Source of the DNA: Robiginitomaculum sp036478975
Lineage (GTDB): Bacteria; Pseudomonadota; Alphaproteobacteria; Caulobacterales; Maricaulaceae
Length of the DNA stretch: 18,098 nucleotides
Assembly: GCA_036478975.1 (NCBI GenBank)
Contig: JAZGFA010000109.1
Location: 1-18,098, forward strand
Direction of reading: 5' to 3'
Below are positions 1-8,996 of the stretch, one piece after another (positions within the stretch are counted from its first letter, which is position 1; each line of letters starts with the position of its first letter). Both the position numbers and the translations under genes were made by a program. The notes beneath the pieces were generated by a model. The model was not told the origin of the DNA. It saw only the letters and a program-made list of their open reading frames with translations, and searched no databases.

Positions 1-1362
1 AATGTTGGCCCTGCGGTGGGCGCGAAAGCCATCACCTTAACCGGCGCGATTATCATTGCCATTATCTGCGAGAGCGGCGGGGCGCTTATCGCCGGCGGCG
101 ACGTGGTAGGCACGATTAAAAAGGGCATTATCGACCAAGATTTCTTTGCCGGTAATATGGAAACCTTTATCTGGGCGATGACCGCGGCGCTTTTGTCTGC
201 CGCCATTTGGCTTAACATTGCCACCTATATTGGCGCGCCCGTATCCACCACCCATTCTATCGTTGGCGGCGTGCTCGGCGCGGGTATTGCGGCCGGCGGC
301 TGGGGCGTTGTCCATTGGGATAAGGTGCAAGAAATTGCTGCCAGCTGGGTTATATCTCCGGCCCTAGGCGGGATTATTGCCGCCAGTTTCCTTTATTCCA
401 TCAAGCGCTTTATCCTCTATCAAACCGATATGCGTAGCGCCGCCAAAAAAATTGTGCCTATCCTGCTCGCGATTATGGCCTGGGCATTTAGTGCCTATTT
501 AATCCTCAAGGGGCTGAAGAAAATCATCAAAGTTGATATGCTTACCGCCCTCGGCATGGGTTTTGTCATTGCGGTTGTGACCTATTTCATCCTGCGCGTG
601 CTTATCGCGAAAAAGGCGGATACATTAGATAATACGCGCGAGGGCATTGATAGCCTGTTCCTCATTCCGCTTATCGTTGGCGCGGCATTGCTTAGCTTTG
701 CCCATGGCGCCAATGATGTGGCCAATGCCATTGGCCCGCTCGCCGGCATTAATGAAGCGATTATGAGCGGCGCGGTTGGCGGCAAGGCGGGTATTCCGCT
801 TTGGGTTATGCTGATCGGCGCGGGCGGCATTGCCCTTGGCCTGTCGCTTTACGGCCCGAAATTGATTAAAACCGTCGGCAGCGAAATCACCGATCTTGAT
901 ATGATGCGCGCCTTTTGCGTTGCCCTTGCCGCGGCCATCACCGTGATTATCGCCTCCCATTTAGGCCTGCCGGTTAGCTCCACCCATATTGCGGTTGGCG
1001 GCGTGTTTGGCGTGGGCTTTCTGCGCGAGCATTTAACCTCGGACTATAATCGCACCGTGGCGAAAATCCATCAACGCCTTGCCGATGAGGAGGATACATT
1101 TGTCACCGAAGATTTCGTGGCAAAATTTGACGCGGCGAGCATTGTCGATAAAAAATCCATGCTACGGGATTTGAAGCAAAAAGCGATTGCCAAAGAATTG
1201 ACATGGTCAGAGCGCCGCGTCTTTAAAAAGGCCTATAAGGCGAAACTGGTGGAGCGCTCTATGCTGTTTAAAATTGTCGCCGCATGGATTATCACCGTGC
1301 CGCTCACCGGCCTGTTCTCCGCCTGTCTATTCTTCATGCTACGCGGTATGTTGATGGCATAA
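1..1362 (+). CDS. Inorganic phosphate transporter, PiT family (5'-truncated)
   Basis: This is an integral inner-membrane permease of the PiT (PHO4) family, which moves inorganic phosphate by cation symport. The reading frame is open from base 1, and the first codons (NVGPAVGAKA) are the tail of the first family signature. The true start therefore lies left of the window, and the GTG at 16 is not a credible start. The second, inverted-repeat copy of the signature (GANDVANAIGP) sits near residue 235. Many hydrophobic segments are visible. Before the last membrane segment there is a charged cytoplasmic stretch of about 80 residues (roughly 1040-1260). The gene ends with TAA at 1360-1362 and converges on the MBL hydrolase gene. 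The family is clear; substrate specificity is inferred from the family. Confidence 0.93.
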   Translation, partial: NVGPAVGAKAITLTGAIIIAIICESGGALIAGGDVVGTIKKGIIDQDFFAGNMETFIWAMTAALLSAAIWLNIATYIGAPVSTTHSIVGGVLGAGIAAGGWGVVHWDKVQEIAASWVISPALGGIIAASFLYSIKRFILYQTDMRSAAKKIVPILLAIMAWAFSAYLILKGLKKIIKVDMLTALGMGFVIAVVTYFILRVLIAKKADTLDNTREGIDSLFLIPLIVGAALLSFAHGANDVANAIGPLAGINEAIMSGAVGGKAGIPLWVMLIGAGGIALGLSLYGPKLIKTVGSEITDLDMMRAFCVALAAAITVIIASHLGLPVSSTHIAVGGVFGVGFLREHLTSDYNRTVAKIHQRLADEEDTFVTEDFVAKFDAASIVDKKSMLRDLKQKAIAKELTWSERRVFKKAYKAKLVERSMLFKIVAAWIITVPLTGLFSACLFFMLRGMLMA

Positions 1363-1363
1363 C

Positions 1364-1414
1364 GGCCAAATTACATAGCAGGCCAAATCTCATCGCAGGC
1401 CAAATTACATAGCA
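1364..1414. repeat. Three tandem 17-bp repeats at a convergent gene junction
   Basis: Units lie at 1364-1380, 1381-1397 and 1398-1414. The first and third are identical (GGCCAAATTACATAGCA); the middle one differs at four positions. The array begins two bases after the PiT stop codon, and its third unit contains the minus-strand stop (TAA at 1405-1407) and last codons of the MBL hydrolase gene. No clear hairpin terminator is seen here. Confidence 0.9.
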
Positions 1415-2517
1415 GGAATGGGACGTTTTGCCGATTTAGAACGGTAGATATACTGCCCCGCATCATTGGTTCGGCGATACATTAGCCCGCGCGCAACGAG
1501 GCAGTTTAAATGGGCAAGGCTCTCCCCCACGGCCATGATGCGGTTGCCGTCAGTGATTTCTCGGCGAAAGAGGCAGGAGTAAACCTGCGTCGCCAATTGC
1601 GGGGTAACGCAAAAATCCCAAAGCCTCAGTAGAGCTTTTTCGTGATGGTCTATCAGCCGCTCCAAACGCTTATGCGCCCCGCGAAATGGCACTCCGTGCG
1701 CCGGCAGAACCAGCACGTCTTCAGGCAGTTCCTCGCGCAACATTTTGCAGCTATCAATCCAGTCCTCTAACGGATTACCCTCCGGCTCCGTTGGCCAGAC
1801 CGAGACGTTGGAGCTAATATTGGGCAGGAGCTGATCACCGGTAATGCAGATATTTTCCTTGGCGTTAAACAGGCACGCATGTTCCGGCGAGTGGCCAGAG
1901 CCGACCAATATCGTCCAGTCCAAATCACCAATGCGGATGGCCCCGCCATCTTCCATGCGAATAAAGCCATGGGGCAGCGGCGTAATCGCTTTGCCAAACC
2001 CGCCAAAGCGCGCTTTGTAAAGCTCAATCTGGCTATCGGTGAAACCGGCGCGGGCGTAAAAATCAAGCGCGGCTTGCGGCGCGGCGTGGCCTGTATCGGC
2101 GGCCATAAGCCGGCATAGGAAATACTCTCCGCGCGTCATCAAAAGCGGCACGTCAAAACGGCGACATAGCCAGCCGGCTAGCCCCGTATGGTCGGGGTGA
2201 AGATGGGTGCAAATGACCTTGGTCACCGGCTTGTTTTTCATCATACCGCTAAAGACGGTTTTCCAAATTTCCTTAGAGGCTTTACTGCCAATCCCCGTAT
2301 CAATAATCGCCCAGCCCGGCCCGTCGCGCAAAATCCACAAATTAATATGGTCAAGTCCGGTCATCGGCAAGGGCATACGCAGCCAGTAAATGTCCGGCGT
2401 GATTTGCGTAACCGTGCCATTTTCCGGCGCGTCTTCGACAAAAAAATCAAGGCCGGCAGTTTTATTCGCCTTGGGCTGATTAAGCGACATGTCAGGAGCA
2501 GTCATGGGAATTTCCAT
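1405..2517 (-). CDS. MBL-fold metallo-hydrolase
   Basis: This is a metallo-beta-lactamase-fold hydrolase, presumably cytoplasmic, with a dinuclear metal site. The HxHxDH motif is THLHPDHTG, with metal-ligand residues at about 105, 107, 109 and 110 counted from the chosen start. Later metal-site motifs follow in the usual order: GSGHSPEH, ITGDQLLP and a late LPAHG. The C-terminal ~90 residues look like the helical, winged-helix-like tail seen in some glyoxalase-II-like MBL proteins. The start is uncertain: ATG at 2517 is chosen, ATG at 2505 has a weak GGAA upstream, and the frame stays open to a TTG at 2559. None has a strong ribosome-binding site. The gene lies about 50 bp downstream of the TetR gene on the same strand, probably co-transcribed. 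The substrate is unknown; thioester or lactone hydrolysis would fit the family, but nothing here decides it. Confidence 0.87.
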   Translation of the reverse strand: MEIPMTAPDMSLNQPKANKTAGLDFFVEDAPENGTVTQITPDIYWLRMPLPMTGLDHINLWILRDGPGWAIIDTGIGSKASKEIWKTVFSGMMKNKPVTKVICTHLHPDHTGLAGWLCRRFDVPLLMTRGEYFLCRLMAADTGHAAPQAALDFYARAGFTDSQIELYKARFGGFGKAITPLPHGFIRMEDGGAIRIGDLDWTILVGSGHSPEHACLFNAKENICITGDQLLPNISSNVSVWPTEPEGNPLEDWIDSCKMLREELPEDVLVLPAHGVPFRGAHKRLERLIDHHEKALLRLWDFCVTPQLATQVYSCLFRREITDGNRIMAVGESLAHLNCLVARGLMYRRTNDAGQYIYRSKSAKRPIPAM

Positions 2518-2568
2518 TTTTAATTTGCCGCACCATACAGCAATTCGCCCGCGCGCCAATAAGGATTA

Positions 2569-3159
2569 TCACGCCGCCAAACCATTGCGCATTTGCGCGA
2601 CAAATTGCTCGGCAATTGCTTCGCCGCTAATGCGCCCGCCCGGCTCATACCAAACATTAAGCCAGTTAAGCGCGCCCATGAAAAAGAACACGGTGATTTT
2701 CGCGTCCGCCTTTTTAATCGACCCGTCCTTCATGCCCATTTTTACAAGCCGCGTCACCGCCCGCTCTATCGCGGCGCGGCGCGCCATAACCGTGTCACGA
2801 TATTCCCCCTTAAGACTATCAACATCGGCGAGCAGCGCCAAACCATCGCGGGTTAAAAGCCGGGCAAATTCACTATAAAGCAAACTGAGTTTATCCAGCC
2901 CGTCCTCCCCTTTTCCTTTTACAGATTTCACCGCCTCGTCCATCGCGGCGTAAACCATTATGTGACACTCAAATAAAATCTCTTCCTTGGACTTTACATA
3001 ATAATACAGCGCCGCCTTTGACAGGCCGAGGGACCGTGCAATCTCCACCATGGACGTATTATGATAACCGCGCCGCCGAAACGCCGCCCCCGCCGCAAAA
3101 ATAACCGCGCGGCGCTTGGCCATGTGTTGGCGCTCACGGTTGAAGGGGGATGGGGGCAT
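2569..3159 (-). CDS. TetR/AcrR-family transcriptional regulator
   Basis: This is a DNA-binding repressor-type protein of 196 aa, the normal length for the family. The N-terminal helix-turn-helix is plain: a helix around FAAGAAFRRRGYHNTSMVEIA followed by the recognition helix region LGLSKAALYYYVKSKEEIL (residues about 20-62). The C-terminal ~130 residues would form the ligand-binding, dimerising domain. The ATG at 3159 overlaps the stop codon of the upstream gene (TAATG) and has no clear ribosome-binding site. An internal ATG at 3123 (MAKRRAV) is an alternative that keeps the whole HTH. The gene precedes the MBL hydrolase gene and lies one gene away from the divergent mcc operon, so control of leucine/isovalerate catabolism is a reasonable guess from position. 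The ligand is unknown. Confidence 0.9.
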   Translation of the reverse strand: MPPSPFNRERQHMAKRRAVIFAAGAAFRRRGYHNTSMVEIARSLGLSKAALYYYVKSKEEILFECHIMVYAAMDEAVKSVKGKGEDGLDKLSLLYSEFARLLTRDGLALLADVDSLKGEYRDTVMARRAAIERAVTRLVKMGMKDGSIKKADAKITVFFFMGALNWLNVWYEPGGRISGEAIAEQFVAQMRNGLAA

Positions 3160-3857
3160 TACGATGGAAATATTTCTGCTACGGCATCAAGGAGGGTATA
3201 CAACTTATATTGCTTCTTTATTCGCGCGGCAGGGTGGCAATGGTCAATAAATACAGTTCGTTTATCCCCGCCAAAACTAAGGGACGTTTCAAAAAAACGA
3301 ACACCGCGATTAGTTTGCTTAATTGCATCATTTTCAGCTAACTCCTCAATTAGCCCAAAAGTGCCGCAGCATACGACTATATCCGCCTGATAAAGCGCCA
3401 TTTGTTTTTTAATTTCCGCCCAATCTCTTTCCTTTGCTTGCCTTATATCCTCCCAATCAGCAGTTCCCCCTCCGCCCGTCTTATCCAAATTCATCGCGGC
3501 AATATGTGACAAAAGTTCCTTTCTGCTTTCGACATCGACATGATCAACTTCAGTAAAATTTATAATTTCCTTACTTTCAAAATAACGTCTCAGACCTTTT
3601 GTCCATCGCGCTATATCATTCCATGTTTTCCAGCCACCCCCTGGCGCGCCTTTGCTTAAAAATTCAATCAAACACCCGCCCTCTTTACTGTTCCCGCTAT
3701 TAACCTCCTTTAATAAAAACAAAATTCTTTTTTTACTTTTTCTGAACTCATCTTCATTGACAACGCCATCTGAATAAAAGCCATGATTATTTCCTAGCTT
3801 TTTGCGCCACACTTCAAAAAGTTTCAATTCTGCACTTTTAATACTCGGTATTGTCAT
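3159..3857 (-). CDS. Hypothetical protein, possible uracil-DNA-glycosylase-like fold
   Basis: A 232-aa soluble protein without signal peptide or membrane segment; I do not recognise it with certainty. Four landmarks occur in the order seen in the uracil-DNA glycosylase superfamily: an N-terminal hydrophobic strand (RILFLLKEVN, about 44-53), a middle IAAMNLDK (119-126), a strand DIVVCCGTFG (159-168) and a late HCHPAAR (206-212), which could correspond to the HPS motif. The classical GQDPY motif is absent, so catalysis cannot be assumed. The gene is markedly AT-rich: sample 60-base lines give 27-28% GC, against 50-60% in neighbours. It sits between the TetR gene and the divergent mcc promoter, and its stop overlaps the TetR start. 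This suggests a horizontally acquired insertion. The start ATG at 3857 has only a weak purine-rich upstream stretch. Confidence 0.75.
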   Translation of the reverse strand: MTIPSIKSAELKLFEVWRKKLGNNHGFYSDGVVNEDEFRKSKKRILFLLKEVNSGNSKEGGCLIEFLSKGAPGGGWKTWNDIARWTKGLRRYFESKEIINFTEVDHVDVESRKELLSHIAAMNLDKTGGGGTADWEDIRQAKERDWAEIKKQMALYQADIVVCCGTFGLIEELAENDAIKQTNRGVRFFETSLSFGGDKRTVFIDHCHPAARIKKQYKLYTLLDAVAEIFPS

Positions 3858-3916
3858 TTTATCTTATTTCCATCCCAGTTACCCCTGCCCCGTCCACGCC
3901 ACACTACCACAATTAT

Positions 3917-3940
3917 AAATTTGACTCAAGGGTCGAATTT
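3917..3940. promoter_or_regulatory. Imperfect palindrome, candidate operator of the mcc operon
   Basis: The arms AAATTTGAC (3917-3925) and GTCGAATTT (3932-3940) are inverted repeats with one mismatch around a 6-bp centre. The palindrome covers the -35 box of the best promoter for the downstream carboxylase genes, the classic place for a repressor. The bound protein is unknown; the TetR protein encoded nearby is a candidate. The left arm also contains GACTC, a GANTC site of the kind methylated by CcrM in many alphaproteobacteria. Confidence 0.5.
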
Positions 3941-3949
3941 ATGTATACG
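3921..3949 (+). promoter_or_regulatory. Sigma70-type promoter for the mcc operon
   Basis: A -35 box TTGACT (3921-3926) is followed after 17 bp by TATACG (3944-3949). Transcription would start near 3956, leaving a leader of about 20 nt before the ATG at 3978. A TATAAT at 3960-3965 is closer to a perfect -10 but has no good -35 at the right distance. This is pattern matching only. Confidence 0.5.
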
Positions 3950-3968
3950 AAGTTTAAATTATAATAAT

Positions 3969-3973
3969 GAGGG
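3969..3973 (+). promoter_or_regulatory. Ribosome binding site deciding the mccB start
   Basis: GAGGG ends four bases before the ATG at 3978. It supports this start over the TTG at 3921 in the same frame, whose extra 19 residues would be read through the promoter. Confidence 0.7.
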
Positions 3974-3977
3974 CGTT

Positions 3978-5582
3978 ATGCCAAAACTTAGCTCAACAAT
4001 AAACCCTGATGGCGCGGAGTTTCGCGCTAACCGCGAGGCTATGGAAGCGCTGGTTTCTGATTTACGCGCCAAGGTCGAAACGATTGCGCTTGGCGGGCCT
4101 GAGCGGTCGCGCGAGCGGCATGTATCTAAGGGGAAATTATTGCCGCGCGAGCGGGTGGAGCGACTGCTTGACCCCGGCACGCCGTTTTTGGAAATCGGGC
4201 AATTTGCCGCCCATGAGGTTTACGACGATTACGTGCCCGCGGCGGGCTTGATTGCGGGCATTGGCCGCGTGTCGGGCCGCGAAGTGATGGTTGTGTGTAA
4301 TGACGCGACGGTGAAGGGCGGGAGCTATTATCCGCTGACCGTGAAGAAGCATTTACGGGCGCAGGAAATCGCGCGCGAGAATAATCTTCCCTGTATTTAT
4401 TTAGTCGATAGCGGCGGCGCGAACCTGCCGCGCCAAGACGAAGTGTTTCCAGACCGAGATCATTTCGGCCGCATTTTTTATAACCAAGCCACCATGAGCG
4501 CCAAGGGCATCGCGCAAATCGCCGTGGTGATGGGCAGCTGCACGGCGGGCGGAGCCTACGTTCCGGCCATGGCCGATGAGAGCATTATCGTCGCGGATCA
4601 AGGCACGATATTTTTGGCCGGCCCGCCCCTCGTCAAAGCGGCGACGGGCGAAGTGGTCAGCGCAGAGGATTTGGGCGGCGGCATGCTCCACGCGCAAACC
4701 TCCGGCGTGGTTGACCATTTGGCGAGCAGCGACGAACACGCCCTTGCTATTGCGCGTAATAGCGTGGCCATGCTCGGCGACAATGAAAAGTCCTATGCGC
4801 CCGCAACATCGCAAGACCCGGCCTATGATGAGGATGAACTGCTTGGCATTATTCCCGCAGATAAACGAAAGCCCTTTGACGTGCGAGAAATCATTGCCCG
4901 CATTGTTGACAGCTCTAAATTTGACGAATTTAAAAAACTTTACGGCGAGACGCTTGTCTGCGGCTTTGCCAAAATCCACGGCTATAAGGTTGGCATCATT
5001 GCCAATAATGGCGTGTTGTTTAGCGAGAGCGCCCTTAAAGGCGCGCACTTTGTGCAGCTCTGCGCGGGGCGGAAAATCCCGCTTGTTTTCTTGCAAAACA
5101 TCACAGGCTTTATGGTCGGGTCAAAGGCGGAGAGCGGCGGCATTGCCAAGGACGGGGCTAAATTTGTTACCGCCGTGGCCTGCGCCGCAGTGCCAAAATT
5201 CACCATCGTTATTGGCGGCTCTTACGGCGCGGGAAATTACGGCATGTGCGGGCGAGCCTATAGCCCGCGCCTGATGTTCATGTGGCCCAATGCGCGCATT
5301 TCCGTCATGGGCGGAGAGCAAGCGGCAAGCGTTTTAGCCACCATTACGCGCGACGGAAAAACGCGGCGCGGGGAAGACTGGAGCGCGGCGCAGGAAGCGG
5401 AATTTAAAAAACCTCTACTGGAAAAATACGAACGCGAAGGCCATCCCTATTACGCCTCCGCCCGCCTTTGGGATGACGGCATTATCGCGCCAACCGACAC
5501 AAGGCGCGTATTGGGGCTAGGCCTCGCCATGGCTGCCAACAGCCCATTAGAGGACACGACATTCGGCGTGTTTAGGATGTAG
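3978..5582 (+). CDS. mccB: Methylcrotonoyl-CoA carboxylase, beta (carboxyltransferase) subunit
   Basis: The carboxyltransferase half of a two-subunit biotin-dependent acyl-CoA carboxylase transfers CO2 from carboxybiotin to 3-methylcrotonyl-CoA, giving 3-methylglutaconyl-CoA in leucine breakdown. The protein is 534 aa, the usual size of MCC beta subunits. The N-terminal crotonase-fold domain holds DRDHFGRIFYNQATMSA and the oxyanion-loop region GSCTAGGAYVPAM, then FLAGPPLVKAATGEVVSAED. The C-terminal domain holds GSYGAGNYGMCGRAYSPR and the MGGEQAASVLATI region. This combination is typical of MCC. A geranyl-CoA carboxylase is the main alternative, made unlikely by the isovaleryl-CoA dehydrogenase gene in the same operon. 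It is the first gene of the operon, separated by four bases from the alpha-subunit gene. Confidence 0.93.
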   Translation: MPKLSSTINPDGAEFRANREAMEALVSDLRAKVETIALGGPERSRERHVSKGKLLPRERVERLLDPGTPFLEIGQFAAHEVYDDYVPAAGLIAGIGRVSGREVMVVCNDATVKGGSYYPLTVKKHLRAQEIARENNLPCIYLVDSGGANLPRQDEVFPDRDHFGRIFYNQATMSAKGIAQIAVVMGSCTAGGAYVPAMADESIIVADQGTIFLAGPPLVKAATGEVVSAEDLGGGMLHAQTSGVVDHLASSDEHALAIARNSVAMLGDNEKSYAPATSQDPAYDEDELLGIIPADKRKPFDVREIIARIVDSSKFDEFKKLYGETLVCGFAKIHGYKVGIIANNGVLFSESALKGAHFVQLCAGRKIPLVFLQNITGFMVGSKAESGGIAKDGAKFVTAVACAAVPKFTIVIGGSYGAGNYGMCGRAYSPRLMFMWPNARISVMGGEQAASVLATITRDGKTRRGEDWSAAQEAEFKKPLLEKYEREGHPYYASARLWDDGIIAPTDTRRVLGLGLAMAANSPLEDTTFGVFRM

Positions 5583-5586
5583 CCTT

Positions 5587-7559
<1,973 letters not shown>

Positions 7560-7563
<4 letters not shown>

Positions 7564-8732
7564 CCACGACCTCCTACCCTAGCCTAAATTTCAACCTTGG
7601 CGAAACCGCCGATATGATACGCGAGAGCGTGCACGCCTTTGCCCAAGCCGAAATCGCCCCGATTGCCCAGCAGATTGACCGCGAGGATGTATTCCCGCGC
7701 GCCCTCTGGAATAAGATGGGCGATTTGGGCTTGCTCGGCATTACGGTGGAAGAAGAGTTTGGCGGCGCGGGCCTCGGCTATCTTGAGCACACTATCGCTA
7801 TGGAAGAGATTAGCCGCGCATCCGCCTCTGTCGGCCTAGCCTACGGCGCGCATTCCAACCTTTGCGTCAACCAATTGCGGCGCTGGGGCAATGACGCGCA
7901 AAAACGTAAATACCTGCCTAAGCTTATTAGCGGTGAGCATGTGGGCAGCCTTGCCATGAGCGAGCCGGGGGCGGGGTCGGACGTGGTATCCATGCGTCTG
8001 CGCGCCGATAAAAAGAGTGACCATTATGTGCTCAACGGCAATAAAATGTGGATTACCAATGGCCCTATTGCTGACACGCTAATCGTCTATGCCAAGACCG
8101 ATATGGACGCCGGCTCCAAGGGTATTACCGCCTTTATTATTGAAAAAGGTTTTGCGGGTTTTTCCACGGCGCAAAAGCTCGACAAGCTCGGCATGCGCGG
8201 CTCTGATACGTGCGAGTTAGTGTTTGAAGATTGTATCGTGCCAGAAGAAAATATTATGGGGCCGCTTGGCAAGGGCGCGGGCATATTAATGTCCGGCCTT
8301 GATTATGAGCGCACGGTGTTGTCCGGCGGCTCTATCGGCATTATGCAGGCCTGCCTTGATGTGGTCCTGCCCTATATTCATGAACGCAAACAATTTGGCA
8401 AAGCCATTGGCGAATTTCAATTAATGCAGGGTAAGCTCGCCGATATGTATGTGACCACATCGACGGCGCGGGCCTATACTTACGCGGTCGCCGCCGCCTG
8501 CGATAGGGGCGAGACCGCGCGCAAGGACGCGGCGGGGGCAATCCTCTACGCGGCGGAAAAGGCCACTCTGGTCGCGCTAGACGCCATACAAATGCTCGGC
8601 GGTAATGGCTATATTAATGACTACCCCACGGGCAGATTACTGCGCGATGCTAAGCTGTATGAAATTGGCGCAGGCACAAGCGAAATCCGCCGCTGGCTTA
8701 TTGGCCGTGAGCTATTTGGAGAAACCCGTTAG
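7560..8732 (+). CDS. ivd: Isovaleryl-CoA dehydrogenase
   Basis: An FAD-dependent acyl-CoA dehydrogenase (390 aa) oxidising isovaleryl-CoA to 3-methylcrotonyl-CoA, the substrate of the carboxylase encoded just upstream; electrons pass to electron-transfer flavoprotein. Family landmarks are AMSEPGAGSDVVSM, NGNKMWITNGP, KQFGKAIGEFQLMQGKLADM, IQMLGGNGYINDYP and a C-terminal RDAKLYEIGAGTSEIRR. The catalytic base discriminates the subfamily: Glu250 in LDYER matches the special IVD position, while the usual acyl-CoA dehydrogenase glutamate near the C-terminus is replaced by Ala371 (GAGT). The ATG overlaps the mccA stop by four bases, with GGAAG upstream. It is the last gene of the operon; later leucine-pathway genes do not follow. 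Citronellyl-CoA dehydrogenase is a related but less likely alternative. Confidence 0.93.
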
Positions 8733-8764
8733 CCGCTCGCGCCTCTAAATTACAGCATGAAAAA

Positions 8765-8802
8765 GGCAGGCTCAACCAAAGGGGGAGCCTGCCTAACTTT
8801 TG
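8765..8802 (+). terminator. Probable terminator after the mcc-ivd operon
   Basis: A perfect 10-bp stem, AGGCAGGCTC (8765-8774) and GAGCCTGCCT (8786-8795), encloses an 11-base loop. A-rich sequence precedes it and AACTTTT follows. The T tract is short, so termination efficiency is uncertain. It lies 33 bp after the ivd stop. Confidence 0.6.
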
Positions 8803-8837
8803 GATAATCTCCCCCAAGTTCACCCAAAAGCAAAGGA

Positions 8838-8880
8838 GGACCTTGCAGCAAGCACGGGGCGCGTGGCCGCCACAAGGTCC
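8838..8880. repeat. Inverted repeat with 8-bp perfect arms
   Basis: GGACCTTG (8838-8845) pairs with CAAGGTCC (8873-8880). The 27-base loop is GC-rich and could fold further. There is no T tract, so it is not an obvious intrinsic terminator. Confidence 0.6.
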
Positions 8881-8963
8881 AAGGCAATTGATTACTCAAT
8901 CACCCCCTCTCTTTAACGGCTTTTATCTGAACGTAAACTAAACAGGACAGCGCATGACATTCT

Positions 8964-8992
8964 CGTTCATTTTCCGTTCATTTTCCGTTCAT
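8964..8992. repeat. 11-bp tandem repeat (2.6 copies)
   Basis: CGTTCATTTTC occurs at 8964-8974 and 8975-8985, with a partial copy CGTTCAT at 8986-8992. The array ends five bases before the 3' end of the nitroreductase gene on the opposite strand. Confidence 0.85.
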
Positions 8993-8996
8993 ATTA

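Larger units (their letters stand above)
8733..8996. other. Non-coding convergent spacer rich in inverted repeats
   Basis: This 264-bp gap lies between convergent ivd and nitroreductase genes. It holds several inverted repeats (8765-8795, 8782-8816, 8798-8830, 8838-8880), some sharing bases and so mutually exclusive, and an 11-bp tandem repeat at the right end. A perfect SD-like AAAGGAGG (8832-8839) is followed only by a short TTG-initiated frame of about 32 codons, which I do not call a gene. A 3'-UTR or small RNA is possible; I recognise no known RNA family. Confidence 0.5.

Noticed and set aside
16..18. GTG at 16 as start of the phosphate transporter
   Set aside because: The residues before it already match the family signature, so the gene simply continues beyond the left edge.
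1364..1414. CRISPR array or mobile-element end
   Set aside because: The three units are directly adjacent with no spacers, too short for CRISPR, and no transposase or terminal inverted repeats are nearby.
3921..3977. N-terminal extension of mccB from a TTG at 3921
   Set aside because: The extension would be translated from the -35/-10 region; the ATG at 3978 has a proper SD and gives the normal MCC beta length.
4401..5096. A 231-codon open frame on the minus strand inside mccB
   Set aside because: It lies wholly opposite a well-supported gene, has no recognisable motif and reflects codon bias of the real frame. The same applies to 4576-5274 (+) and 6061-6645 (-).
8843..8941. Short TTG-initiated frame after a perfect SD-like AAAGGAGG in the ivd-nitroreductase spacer
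   Set aside because: About 32 codons, no recognisable features, and it overlaps strong inverted repeats; the SD match may be chance or part of an RNA structure.
8733..8963. Known structured RNA such as SRP RNA, tmRNA or tRNA
   Set aside because: No SRP Alu/GGAAGCAGCC-type core, no tRNA arms and no tmRNA tag frame could be found by eye.
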